Assembly (NCBI GenBank): GCA_021203005.1
Contig: JAJQCB010000173.1
Span: 1 to 37,862 of the forward strand
Direction of reading: 5' to 3'
From: Clostridiales bacterium
Lineage (GTDB): Bacteria; Bacillota; Clostridia; Lachnospirales; Lachnospiraceae
DNA: 37,862 bases
The notes beneath the pieces were generated by a model. The model was given only the letters and a program-made list of their open reading frames with translations, was not told the DNA's origin and made no database searches. Numbering within the stretch: the stretch's first letter is position 1; every line of letters starts with the position of its first letter. This document shows positions 16,065 to 24,191 of this stretch, piece after piece. The translations under genes were made by a program, and so were the position numbers.

Positions 16065-19000
16065 GTGCTGGAAGAACACACCTACCGGGAAATCTACCAC
16101 AAATCCCTGGAAATGGCCTACATGCTGCGCAAAAAAGGCTTACGGCCCGGCGACCGGGCAATCATCTTCAGCATGCAGGATTTCGGCACAATCTGCGCCG
16201 TCTACGGCTGTATGATGGCCGGAGTCGTCTTTACGATTATCCCGCCGCCGCTGGATGAGGACAAGGTCGAGCGCTTTATCTCTGTTTTAAAATCCTGCAA
16301 GCCCCGGGCTCTGATTTCCAACTATGCCTTAGAGCAGGGTTCAGATACCCATATCACCGGGCGTCTCTTAAAGGAAGCCACGCTGGATACGCTCCGCCTG
16401 AAACGAATCTACACAGACAAACTGATTCCCTACCGCAGGGAAGATGTCATTGTACCCGCCACAGCGGATCAGCTCGTCTACCTGCAATATATATCCGGTT
16501 CCACCAGCGTTCCCAAGGGCGCGCGCGTTACATGGAAGAATCTGATGAAAAACCTCGAACAGTGCTACCACTGCCTGGACTTAAGCAGCGCCACGCTCGC
16601 CTCGTGGGTGCCTTATTTCCACAATCTGGGGCTCGTCGTGACCATCTGCATGCCGATTCTCGCCAAGGTTTCCGCCGGTTCCGGTGTCTATTTTCTGCAG
16701 ACACTGAAGTTTCTGGAACGGCCGAAGCTCTGGCTGAAGCTGATCTCGGATTTTAAAATTAAACTGACCGTCGGCCCCGGCTCCGCCTACGACGCCTGCA
16801 CCCGCATTTTCTCGGAAGAAGAGGCGGCAGAATACTCTCTGACCCAGGTCACACATTTTATGAACGGGTCAGAATTTATCAGTGCAAAGACCGTGGACCG
16901 GTTTGTCAAAATGTTCCACTGTGATCCGAACGCCATGGCGCCCGGCTACGGCGTGTCGGAAAATGTCTGCCTTGCCACATTCGCTCCGCAGGATTACCGC
17001 TGTCTTAAACTGGACTATGAAGCATACAGGAGAAACCGGGCGGTCATCGCACCGGACGCGGAGCATATCAAGGAAATCGTGAGCGTCGGCGCCCCGGTCA
17101 AAGACCTGACTCTGGTGATCGGCAACCCGAAGACAAAAAAAGTATATCCCGAACTGCGCATCGGCGAGATTTTCCTCTCCGGCGACAGCGTGGTGGACGG
17201 TTACTGGGGCGACCCAAAGGAAAACAAAAATTTCCATGTCCGCCTGGAAGGATACGACTGCGATTTTTACAAGACGGGCGACCTGGGATTTCTCTATGAA
17301 GGGCAGCTCTACATCACAGGCCGCATCAAGGAAATGCTGATTGTCAACGGTCACAATGTGTACCCGTCTGATCTGCAGACGACCATCAATCAGCATGTTC
17401 CGGCTCTCGCGGGCGCAGCCTACGGCTTTTTCTCCTGTACCGGTGAGACGAAGGAACAGATCGTGGCCGTGGTAGAAACAAAACCGGAGGAAAATTTTGC
17501 GCAAAGAGTCCGGGAGATCAACAAAGCAGTCTCCGACCGCTTTTCCTTCTCTTTTTACGATGTGGTCTTTGTACCGCTCGGAACCATTCCGCGCACAGAC
17601 AACCGCAAGCTGCAGATGCTGAAAACCCGCGCCCTGTACATGGACGCCCAGCTTGAAGTTCTTTACAGCAGTCACGATTACTATATGCGGAAAAAAAGCA
17701 ATTCTCTCCTCGGCAGATCCATTGATATCGCCGATGAACTGATTGACAAATCCACCGAATGTGTCGACGACCTCATTGACAAATCCGTGGAATGTGTTGA
17801 CGAGCTGATGGACAAGGCGGACGATATTTTTATCCAGGTGCGGTCTGCGTTCCAGAAAGTATTAAAGATCGACCAGTTTAATCCCAACGAGTCATTCCTT
17901 GCCCTGGGCGGAGATTCCCTGATGGGATTTGAGCTGATCAACAGTATCGAACAAAAACTCCACATCAAACTGGACCTGCGCGAACTGCTGCGGGATTCCT
18001 CTGTGGTCGGCGTGACAAAGTACATCCACTCTGTGCTCTCCGGCACAACAGGAAATAATAAAGCGGTCAACCTGCCGAAAGAGTGCCGGCTGGACGACTC
18101 CATCCGCTGCACCGCGGAATATACAAAGTCCACCGCGGACTGCCGCCGCATTTTTCTGACGGGAGGAACCGGATTTCTTGGCGCACAGCTCATTCACAGC
18201 ATCTTCCGCTATTATCCGCACGACGGTCTGGAAATCTACTGTCTGGTCCGCGCGGACTCCGTCAGAGCCGCTGCACAGCGGCTGGAGGACAACCTAAAAC
18301 ACTACCATCTCTGGCAGGACGGCATGGATAGATATCTGCATCCGGTGATCGGCAGCCTGACCGAGCCGAAGCTCGGCCTGGATGAAAAGACCTGGGACGC
18401 AATGGCGGAGCGCGTGGAGGTGATTTACCACAGCGGAGCCATATTAAATTTTGTCTTTCCCTACGAATATCTGAAAGCGACCAATGTGGGCGGTACCGCA
18501 GAAACGCTCCGCCTCGCCTGCAGCGGACAGGCAAAATATTATCACTACGTATCGTCCTACAGCGTATTTGACACACCCACCAACCGCGGACGCTATCTGT
18601 CGGAAAACACACCGCCAAAGTCCTGGAAAGGATTTTCGCTGGCCTATTCCCAGACAAAATGGGTCTCCGAGCATCTCGTCCGAATTGCCGGGGAGCGCGG
18701 CCTGAAAGCAGCCATTTACCGTCCCGGCGACATCACCGGTGCGGCGAACGGCATCTATGAGTTAAACGATATGGTGAGCCGGATGATGGTCAGCATGATC
18801 CAGATGAAAGGCATTCCGCTTGCACACTACAGTTTCCACATGACCCCCGTGGATTATGTGGCAAAAGCGCTGATCGTGATCTCCCGGAAAGAGGAATGCT
18901 TCGGCCATGCTTTCCACCTGATCAATCCGAAGCCGCAGACCCTGCGCTCTCTGGTCGGATATATCCGCGGCTGCGGCTATCGGGTGCGCTATATTCCGTT

Positions 19001-19250
19001 CGCAGCATGGAAAAACCGGATCAAAAAGTCCGACGCCGGAAAAAATGCCATGGTTCTTCTGGAGTGCCTCTTTGAATCCGGAAGCGAGAGCAATCCGAGT
19101 GTATTGTGGCATTTTGTCGGAAAAGACCCCGTCTACGGCACCGGCAATACGAACCTGCTGCTCGACCATACGGGCATCAGCTGCCCGCCGGTAGACCAGA
19201 AGATGATCGCGGCGTACCTGAGATATTTTGAATCGAAACATTACATCTGA
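16065..19250 (+). CDS. Adenylation - acyl carrier - thioester reductase protein (carboxylic acid reductase-like)
   Basis: A 1061-aa three-domain protein, with ~36 more residues if the upstream start is used. Residues 1-~530 form an acyl-AMP ligase domain close to fatty acyl-AMP ligases: TYREIYHKSLEMAYML, the ATP loop YISGSTSVPKG (~142-152), KTGDLGFLYEGQLYITGR, and a C-terminal NRKLQML. A linker with 33-bp tandem repeats (557-587) follows. The carrier domain (~590-655) has LGGDSLMGFE with the phosphopantetheine site Ser618. The reductase domain (~695-1061) is an extended SDR with the NADPH loop GGTGFLG (700-706) and Tyr861/Lys865 in YSQTK. It would load a carboxylic acid on the carrier and release an aldehyde or alcohol. 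Lack of a condensation domain separates it from gut dipeptide-aldehyde synthetases. It leads the operon with three activase-type proteins. Confidence 0.88.
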   Translation: MLEEHTYREIYHKSLEMAYMLRKKGLRPGDRAIIFSMQDFGTICAVYGCMMAGVVFTIIPPPLDEDKVERFISVLKSCKPRALISNYALEQGSDTHITGRLLKEATLDTLRLKRIYTDKLIPYRREDVIVPATADQLVYLQYISGSTSVPKGARVTWKNLMKNLEQCYHCLDLSSATLASWVPYFHNLGLVVTICMPILAKVSAGSGVYFLQTLKFLERPKLWLKLISDFKIKLTVGPGSAYDACTRIFSEEEAAEYSLTQVTHFMNGSEFISAKTVDRFVKMFHCDPNAMAPGYGVSENVCLATFAPQDYRCLKLDYEAYRRNRAVIAPDAEHIKEIVSVGAPVKDLTLVIGNPKTKKVYPELRIGEIFLSGDSVVDGYWGDPKENKNFHVRLEGYDCDFYKTGDLGFLYEGQLYITGRIKEMLIVNGHNVYPSDLQTTINQHVPALAGAAYGFFSCTGETKEQIVAVVETKPEENFAQRVREINKAVSDRFSFSFYDVVFVPLGTIPRTDNRKLQMLKTRALYMDAQLEVLYSSHDYYMRKKSNSLLGRSIDIADELIDKSTECVDDLIDKSVECVDELMDKADDIFIQVRSAFQKVLKIDQFNPNESFLALGGDSLMGFELINSIEQKLHIKLDLRELLRDSSVVGVTKYIHSVLSGTTGNNKAVNLPKECRLDDSIRCTAEYTKSTADCRRIFLTGGTGFLGAQLIHSIFRYYPHDGLEIYCLVRADSVRAAAQRLEDNLKHYHLWQDGMDRYLHPVIGSLTEPKLGLDEKTWDAMAERVEVIYHSGAILNFVFPYEYLKATNVGGTAETLRLACSGQAKYYHYVSSYSVFDTPTNRGRYLSENTPPKSWKGFSLAYSQTKWVSEHLVRIAGERGLKAAIYRPGDITGAANGIYELNDMVSRMMVSMIQMKGIPLAHYSFHMTPVDYVAKALIVISRKEECFGHAFHLINPKPQTLRSLVGYIRGCGYRVRYIPFAAWKNRIKKSDAGKNAMVLLECLFESGSESNPSVLWHFVGKDPVYGTGNTNLLLDHTGISCPPVDQKMIAAYLRYFESKHYI
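17733..17825 (+). repeat. 33-bp tandem repeats within the reductase gene
   Basis: Units begin at 17733, 17766 and 17799 (the last partial) and encode DELIDKSTECV, DDLIDKSVECV and DELMDKADD. An 11-residue period is typical of hendecad coiled coils. The repeat forms the linker between the adenylation and carrier domains, where length change would be tolerated. Confidence 0.8.
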
Positions 19251-19339
19251 GGAGAATTGCGGGATCATCTGAAACCGGCCTCTGGTCCGAAATAAAGCAA
19301 TCAGGGACATAAATCATTTTACAGGAGCATAAAACAACC

Positions 19340-20263
19340 ATGAAAACAGGAATCCCCCGCGCGCTGCTCTACTACCGCTACGCCGTCCTCTGGAAAACAT
19401 TTTTCCGCGAACTCGGCATCGAAACGGTTTTAAGCCCGCGCACCACAAAAGCACTCCAGGACACCGGAGACCACTATGCAATAGATGAAAACTGTCTCTC
19501 CAGCAAACTGTTTCTCGGCCATGTCGCCGCGCTGGAGGGAAAATGTGACGCAGTCTTTGTCCCGCGCATCGCAAACTATGGGAAAGAGGGAATCCTCTGC
19601 ACCCGCTTCGAGGCACTCTACGATATGTGCCTCAACACCTTCCGCGACAGAAACCTGCACTTTCTCACCTGCGACGTTGATATCCAGCAGAAAAAACCGG
19701 AACGCAAAGCTTTTGTACATCTGGCACAGGAGCTTGGAAAAACACGCCGTGAGGGTGAAACAGCCTACGACAGGGCTAAAGCAGCCTGGGAGCAGGACAA
19801 TCTCGCAAAAATAAAGCGGCAGGAGGAAGCCATCGCTCACACGGATCAGATCCGCATCCTGGTGGTGGGACACAGCTACAACCTCTATGACGAATATATC
19901 GGCAAGCCGATCTTAAACGCGATCCGCCAGCTCGACGCCCTGCCCGTCTGTTCCGACGCCGTTGACTTAAAGGAAGCGCAGAAAGACTCGCTTTCTATCT
20001 GCAAAAATGTCCCCTGGATCATGAGCCGCGAACTCCTCGGCGCGATTCAAAGATACCACGACCGGGTCGACGGCATCATCCTGCTGACCGCCTTTCCCTG
20101 CGGTCCCGATTCCATGGTCAATGAGATGATCATCCGCCGCGTCAAAGACCGGCCGATCCTGAACCTTCTGTTAGACAGCCAGGACGGGAACGCCGGAATT
20201 GAGACCAGACTGGAGAGTTTTATCGATATCATCCGTTTCCGAAAGGAGATGCACCATGCCTGA
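19340..20263 (+). CDS. Acyl-CoA dehydratase activase-related protein (DUF2229/COG3580 type)
   Basis: A 307-aa protein that opens with the DUF2229 signature: KTGIPRALLYYRYAVLWKTF, LGIETVLSPRTTKAL, DENCLSSKLFLGHV and DAVFVPRIANYG. A second half has ILVVGHSYNLYDEYIGKPI and a Cys in LTAFPCGPDSM. Such domains normally form the third quarter of ~1400-aa proteins annotated as CoA-substrate-specific enzyme activases; here the domain is free-standing. The family is related to subunits of 2-hydroxyglutaryl-CoA dehydratase and benzoyl-CoA reductase, which hold Fe-S clusters. Its own reaction is unknown. AGGAG precedes the ATG by 12 bases. The next gene overlaps its end by 8 bases, indicating translational coupling. 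Confidence 0.82.
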   Translation: MKTGIPRALLYYRYAVLWKTFFRELGIETVLSPRTTKALQDTGDHYAIDENCLSSKLFLGHVAALEGKCDAVFVPRIANYGKEGILCTRFEALYDMCLNTFRDRNLHFLTCDVDIQQKKPERKAFVHLAQELGKTRREGETAYDRAKAAWEQDNLAKIKRQEEAIAHTDQIRILVVGHSYNLYDEYIGKPILNAIRQLDALPVCSDAVDLKEAQKDSLSICKNVPWIMSRELLGAIQRYHDRVDGIILLTAFPCGPDSMVNEMIIRRVKDRPILNLLLDSQDGNAGIETRLESFIDIIRFRKEMHHA

Positions 20264-21398
20264 GAAACCATACAAGATGTGTTACCCCTGCCTGGGAAAT
20301 TACGATATCCCAATTCAGTATTTTGTCAATCACGGGACAAATCTGGAATATATCAGTCCGCCCACCATGACAAAGCGTACCATCGAGCTCGGCGCCAAAT
20401 ACAGCCCGGACTTTGTCTGCGCGCCGTTCAAATGCCACATGGGAAACTATATCGAAGCGCTGGAAGCGGGCGCTAACGTACTCATCCAGACCGGCGGCAC
20501 CTGCCGGCTGGGCTATTACGGGGAGCTGCACGAACAGATTTTAAAAGATATGGGGTACGATTTTGAAATGCTGAATCTGACCCTGTTCAACTACCACAGC
20601 CTGCCCGCCCTCATCCGGGGAATCCGGCGCTACGCCACGGACACCAACCTGCTGAAAATCGCAGCTTCACTGCCCGCCACCATCCGGATGGTGCTTGTCA
20701 TCGACAAAGTGGAGGATTACTACCGCCGGAATATGGGGTTTGAAGTCACAAAAGGGTCTTTCGATAAAGTATACAACCGCTTTCTGGCAAAGCTGCGGAA
20801 AGCAAACGGACTGCGGCAGGTAAACCACATTTACAGAGAGACGATGGTAGCTTTCCGGAACATTCCCATCGACAAACCGGAGCATCCTCTGCGGGTCGGA
20901 ATTGTCGGAGAGTATTTTACCATCATGGATCCTTTTTCCAACCACGAGGTGGAAAAAAAGCTGGCGCAGATGGGCACCGAAGTCCACCGCTGGATGAATC
21001 TCTCCAACAGCCTGCTGATCTGTCCGGACAAACGCACGATCCGCAAGCTGTACCATTACCTGCACTATGACATGAACCGCTTCCCGTCCTCCATCTGGGT
21101 GGATATCCAGAAAAAAGACAGCCCGAAGTACGTGACCAACGACACGGGCAGCTCCTCGGTTTCCACCATTACGCTGGCGGAGCACTACGCCAAAGAAGGT
21201 TTTGACGGCCTGGTGCATATCAAATCTTTCGGCTGCACACCCGAGATGGACTGCATCCCTATGCTTCATAATATCAGCGCAGATTATAAGATTCCTACGC
21301 TGTTCCTGAGCTATGACACGCAGACCAGCGATACCGGGATTGAGACGAGGCTGGAAGCGTTCTATGATATGATCGCGATGCGGCGGGAGAAAGCATGA
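20256..21398 (+). CDS. Activase-associated protein of COG3581 type, dehydratase/reductase-like
   Basis: A 380-aa protein with conserved Cys in KMCYPCLGNYDIP, VCAPFKCHMGNYIE and GGTCRLGYYGE, and in the C-terminal HIKSFGCTPEMDCIP. These are candidate Fe-S ligands. It corresponds to the last quarter of the fused ~1400-aa activase proteins and is distantly related to the HgdA/HgdB dehydratase family. The start at 20256 has AAAGGAG eight bases upstream and overlaps the preceding stop (ATGCCTGA). Both this protein and its neighbour end in the same IETRLE(A/S)F(Y/I)D motif, so they are probably ancient paralogues. It likely forms a heteromeric Fe-S enzyme with the DUF2229 protein, driven by the ATPase encoded downstream. 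Confidence 0.82.
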   Translation: MPEKPYKMCYPCLGNYDIPIQYFVNHGTNLEYISPPTMTKRTIELGAKYSPDFVCAPFKCHMGNYIEALEAGANVLIQTGGTCRLGYYGELHEQILKDMGYDFEMLNLTLFNYHSLPALIRGIRRYATDTNLLKIAASLPATIRMVLVIDKVEDYYRRNMGFEVTKGSFDKVYNRFLAKLRKANGLRQVNHIYRETMVAFRNIPIDKPEHPLRVGIVGEYFTIMDPFSNHEVEKKLAQMGTEVHRWMNLSNSLLICPDKRTIRKLYHYLHYDMNRFPSSIWVDIQKKDSPKYVTNDTGSSSVSTITLAEHYAKEGFDGLVHIKSFGCTPEMDCIPMLHNISADYKIPTLFLSYDTQTSDTGIETRLEAFYDMIAMRREKA

Positions 21399-21402
21399 TG
21401 TA

Positions 21403-21667
21403 TACGGATGAAAGGAGGGCGAAAGAACCAATCGTCCGTAGGAACTGCGGGTGGGTACGGACTAAATGTGCGGAAATGGCAGTTTCGTCCGTAATAACTG
21501 TTGGATCGTACGGACTTAATGTGCAGAAATAGTAGTTTCGTCCGTAATAATGGCTGGCTCCTACGGACTAAATGTGCGGAAATGGCAGTTTCGTCCGTAA
21601 TAACTGTTGGATCGTACGGACTTAATGTGCAGAAGCAGCAGTTTCATCCGTAGAAACAGAATGAATG
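21403..21667. repeat. Five tandem 53-bp units with TACGGAC/GTCCGTA arms
   Basis: Units start at 21403, 21456, 21509, 21562 and 21615, exactly 53 bp apart. Each begins with TACGGAC (TACGGAT in the first) and has GTCCGTA 31 bases later (ATCCGTA in the last). Units 2 and 4 are identical and units 3 and 5 are closely related, so there is a 106-bp higher-order period. Every unit can form a hairpin. 53 bp is close to five helical turns, placing all arms on one face of DNA. The array fills the 303-base gap between the COG3581-type gene and the activase. Confidence 0.9.
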
Positions 21668-21701
21668 CCCGGCAAATAAAAAGTCAGGCAAGAAATAGAG
21701 A

Positions 21702-22679
21702 ATGAGAAAGAGGGAAAACAACCATGAAAAAAAGGCTTACCTGGGAATTGACATCGGCTCGATCTCCACGAAGGGCGTCATCATAGATGAGGACAAAAAC
21801 ATCCTCTGCAGTATTTATCTCTGGACGGAGGGCAACCCGATGGAGGCGTCCAAGCGCGTTATCGCCGCCCTCGGAAAGGATCTGGATCACGACGCCTATG
21901 AGGTCGTTGCCGCCGGGACGACCGGGAGCGCGCGCAAGCTTGTCGGCGCCATGTGCAACGCCAGCATCGTGAAAAATGAGATCACCGCACACGCGGTCGG
22001 CACCACCACGCTCCACCCGGACGTCCGCACCATCCTGGAGATTGGCGGACAGGATTCCAAGATTATCTGCGTGGAAAACGGCGTGGCCATCGATTATGCC
22101 ATGAACACGCTCTGTGCGGCCGGTACCGGCTCTTTCCTCTCCAGCCAGGCCAGACGTCTCGGCGTCGATGTGGAGAATTTCGGGAAAATCGCCCTCGGAA
22201 GCAAAAATCCCACGCCCATCGCAGCGCGGTGCACGGTCTTTGCGGAGTCTGATCTGGTCCACAAGATCCAGATGGGGCATCAGAAAGAGGATATCATTGC
22301 CGGCCTCTGCAACGCGGTCGCCAACAACTATTTAAACAACATCGGAAAAGGGAAAAAAATCGCCGCCCCGATCGTATTCCAGGGCGGCGTCAGCAAAAAT
22401 GAAGGCGTCGTCAAAGCATTTGCGGACGCCCTCGGGGAAGAAATTATTGTCGATGAAAACGGGCATCTGATGGGATGCTACGGAGCCGCCATCCTCGCAC
22501 AGGGCTGCGGCGTGGAAAAACCATTCTCCTTCGATGTGGCGGAGACAGATTTCCTCACCCGCGAGGTGACCTGCCCCAACTGTGCGAACCACTGCGAAGT
22601 GATCTGCGTGTACCGCGAGGGAGAACTGATCGATGCCTGGGGGAACCGCTGCGAGCGGGGTGAAGTGCGGCAGGGGTAA
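21702..22679 (+). CDS. ATP-dependent activator of 2-hydroxyacyl-CoA dehydratase type (COG1924)
   Basis: A 325-aa ASKHA-fold ATPase of the HgdC/BcrAD/BadFG family. These homodimers hold one [4Fe-4S] cluster between the subunits and inject low-potential electrons into a partner enzyme. The phosphate-1 loop is GIDIGSISTKGVI. ILEIGGQDSKII and VFQGGVSKNEGVV are the other nucleotide motifs. The cluster ligands are Cys138 (CAAGTGSF) and Cys177 (ARCTVFAESD). A Cys-rich tail (CPNCANHCEVIC) is present. The best ribosome site (GAGGG) belongs to an ATG at 21724 that is one base out of frame because the following A run has seven rather than eight A. The in-frame ATG at 21702 has a poor site. Its partners should be the two preceding proteins. 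Confidence 0.88.
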   Translation: MRKRENNHEKKAYLGIDIGSISTKGVIIDEDKNILCSIYLWTEGNPMEASKRVIAALGKDLDHDAYEVVAAGTTGSARKLVGAMCNASIVKNEITAHAVGTTTLHPDVRTILEIGGQDSKIICVENGVAIDYAMNTLCAAGTGSFLSSQARRLGVDVENFGKIALGSKNPTPIAARCTVFAESDLVHKIQMGHQKEDIIAGLCNAVANNYLNNIGKGKKIAAPIVFQGGVSKNEGVVKAFADALGEEIIVDENGHLMGCYGAAILAQGCGVEKPFSFDVAETDFLTREVTCPNCANHCEVICVYREGELIDAWGNRCERGEVRQG

Positions 22680-22700
22680 AAGATAAGAAATATGTTGGAC

Positions 22701-22913
22701 GGAGTTTCAGCAGGCGGGAGCCTGTCCTCCAAATGCCTCAGTCACGTCGATTTGCTCATTTTTCTCCGCCGCCGATTGATTGATTTCTCCGCAAACTCGC
22801 CCAAAAAACGGGCTCAAACATGCTCCGAAATCAATCGCTATGCTCGAAAAATTTCACAAATCTTCCTACCGCCTGATGCATTTGGAGGACAGGCTCCCGC
22901 CTGCTGAAACTCC
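22701..22913. repeat. 213-bp element with perfect 36-bp inverted ends
   Basis: The 36 bases at 22701-22736 are the exact complement of 22878-22913. A further inverted pair lies inside (GATTGATTTC with GAAATCAATC), enclosing a small GCCC/GGGC hairpin. The element fills the space between the convergent activase and cysteine synthase genes. It resembles a MITE or large palindromic intergenic repeat and may also terminate transcription from both sides. Short open frames inside it have no ribosome site or recognisable family. Confidence 0.85.
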
Positions 22914-23009
22914 TGTGCCAAATCTAATCATACATTGACAAGTATATGAAGTGAAAATTCGGTTTCTTAATTACAATTCTATTTCTAAATACGATTGTAT
23001 CCTGTAATA

Positions 23010-23939
23010 TTAAGCCAAAAATAAGGGAGTTGAAAAATATCGCTCCGCCGTATCCGGCAGCACCGTGACCACGGTTTTCCCCTCGCCCAGCTTTTCCGCC
23101 AGCTTCAGCGCTGCGGCAACATTCGTCCCGCTGGAGATACCGCACATGATGCCCTCCTTACGCGCCAGGTCTTTTGTTGTCCCAATCGCCTCCTCATCGG
23201 ATACGATATAGATGTCGTCATAAATCTGCTGATTTAAAATCTCCGGAATCACGCCGTCTCCAATACCCATCTGCAGATGCGTGCCGATATCTCCGCCCGC
23301 CAGGATAGCCGCGTTCTGCGGCTCCACGGCCCAGATCTCTATATCTGGATTCTGCGCTTTTAAGACTTCCCCGATTCCGGTAATCGTCCCGCCGGTACCG
23401 ATACCGGAACAGAAACCATCGATCGGTCCCGCGACCTGCTCCAGAATCTCCAGCCCCGTGTGATGGCGGTGCACCATCGGATTCGCAGGATTCTCAAACT
23501 GCTGGGGCACGTAGACATTCTCATCCTCTTTTGCCATACGAAGCGCTGTCTGGAGACATTCCTCAATACACTCACCGATATTCCCTGCATCGTGGATCAG
23601 AATCACCTCCGCGCCGTAATGGCGCACCAGCTTGCGCCGCTCCTCACTGACAGAGTCCGGCATCACGATGATCGTGCGGTAACCTTTCACCGCCCCCACC
23701 AGAGCCAGGCCAATCCCCTGGTTTCCGCTGGTGGGCTCCACAATAATCGTATTTTCATGGATTTTTCCCTGACGCTCCGCCTCCTCGATCATATTTAAGG
23801 CTGTCCGGGTCTTGATCGAACCGCCCACATTCAACCCTTCAAATTTCACAAAAATCTGCGCGTTTCCGGGTTTATTCATTTTATTCAGGCGGATCATGGG
23901 CGTATGGCCCACCGCCTGTAAGATATTGTCATAAATCAT
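23010..23939 (-). CDS. Cysteine synthase family protein (O-acetylserine sulfhydrylase)
   Basis: A 309-aa fold-type II PLP enzyme, the usual CysK length. The PLP lysine is Lys43 in NVGGSIKTR. The substrate loop is EPTSGNQGIGLA, the phosphate cup GIGTGGTITGIGEVLK, and the C-terminal TVLPDTAERYFSTPLF is family-typical. It forms cysteine from O-acetylserine and sulfide; related cystathionine beta-synthase-like proteins share the motifs. A promoter at 23993-24021 drives it, and it appears monocistronic. The ATG lies behind a weak AAAGGGTGGCAGG site. Confidence 0.88.
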   Translation of the reverse strand: MIYDNILQAVGHTPMIRLNKMNKPGNAQIFVKFEGLNVGGSIKTRTALNMIEEAERQGKIHENTIIVEPTSGNQGIGLALVGAVKGYRTIIVMPDSVSEERRKLVRHYGAEVILIHDAGNIGECIEECLQTALRMAKEDENVYVPQQFENPANPMVHRHHTGLEILEQVAGPIDGFCSGIGTGGTITGIGEVLKAQNPDIEIWAVEPQNAAILAGGDIGTHLQMGIGDGVIPEILNQQIYDDIYIVSDEEAIGTTKDLARKEGIMCGISSGTNVAAALKLAEKLGEGKTVVTVLPDTAERYFSTPLFLA

Positions 23940-23992
23940 GCTTTCCTGCCACCCTTTCGCTGCCCGATCTGATTTTTATGGGCAACATTATT

Positions 23993-24021
23993 ACTTTACA
24001 ACATTGCCGCCCATTTTTCAA
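23993..24021 (-). promoter_or_regulatory. Sigma-A promoter of the cysteine synthase gene
   Basis: On the minus strand TTGAAA (plus 24016-24021) and TAAAGT (plus 23993-23998) are spaced by 17 bases. ATGGGC (23979-23984) and GCCCAT (24009-24014) flank the -10 as a dyad, and CAACATT occurs twice (23984-23990 and 24000-24006). A repressor site is plausible. Confidence 0.6.
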
Positions 24022-24104
24022 GAACAGACTGCAAATATACAGGATCCTGCTGTCGGGATTTTCGTGCCTTATTTAAAAAAATTTTAGAATTTTATACTTT
24101 TTTA

Positions 24105-24119
24105 CCGGGGTCAGACCCC
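24105..24119. repeat. 15-bp GGGGTC-type palindrome, copy 1
   Basis: CCGGGGTCAGACCCC next to AT-rich DNA. The exact complement occurs at 37700-37714, also at the 3' end of a gene. It is a short palindromic intergenic repeat of a kind frequent in Firmicutes. Confidence 0.6.
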
Positions 24120-24126
24120 TATTTTC

Positions 24127-24167
24127 AAAAAACGGTGCCCGCTATCTTTTCAGATATCCGGACACCG
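24127..24167 (-). terminator. Strong terminator of the DUF6465 gene
   Basis: CGGTG-CCGCTATCT-type arms (24133-24148 and 24153-24167, two mismatches) close a short loop. On the minus strand the stem is followed by TTTTTTG. On the plus strand CTCTTTTCTTT follows, so it can act in both directions. Confidence 0.85.
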
Positions 24168-24191
24168 CTCTTTTCTTTACTTTTGCAATTA

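Noticed and set aside
15793-16215. 140-codon open frame on the plus strand
   Set aside because: It has no ribosome site and His/Thr/Asn-rich composition, and it overlaps the start of the reductase gene in another frame.
21403-21667. CRISPR array
   Set aside because: Units are contiguous 53-bp tandem copies in which the between-arm sequence is also repeated. There are no unique spacers and no cas genes.
22692-22907. Small open frame of 71 codons
   Set aside because: It lies wholly inside the palindromic element, without a ribosome site or family similarity.
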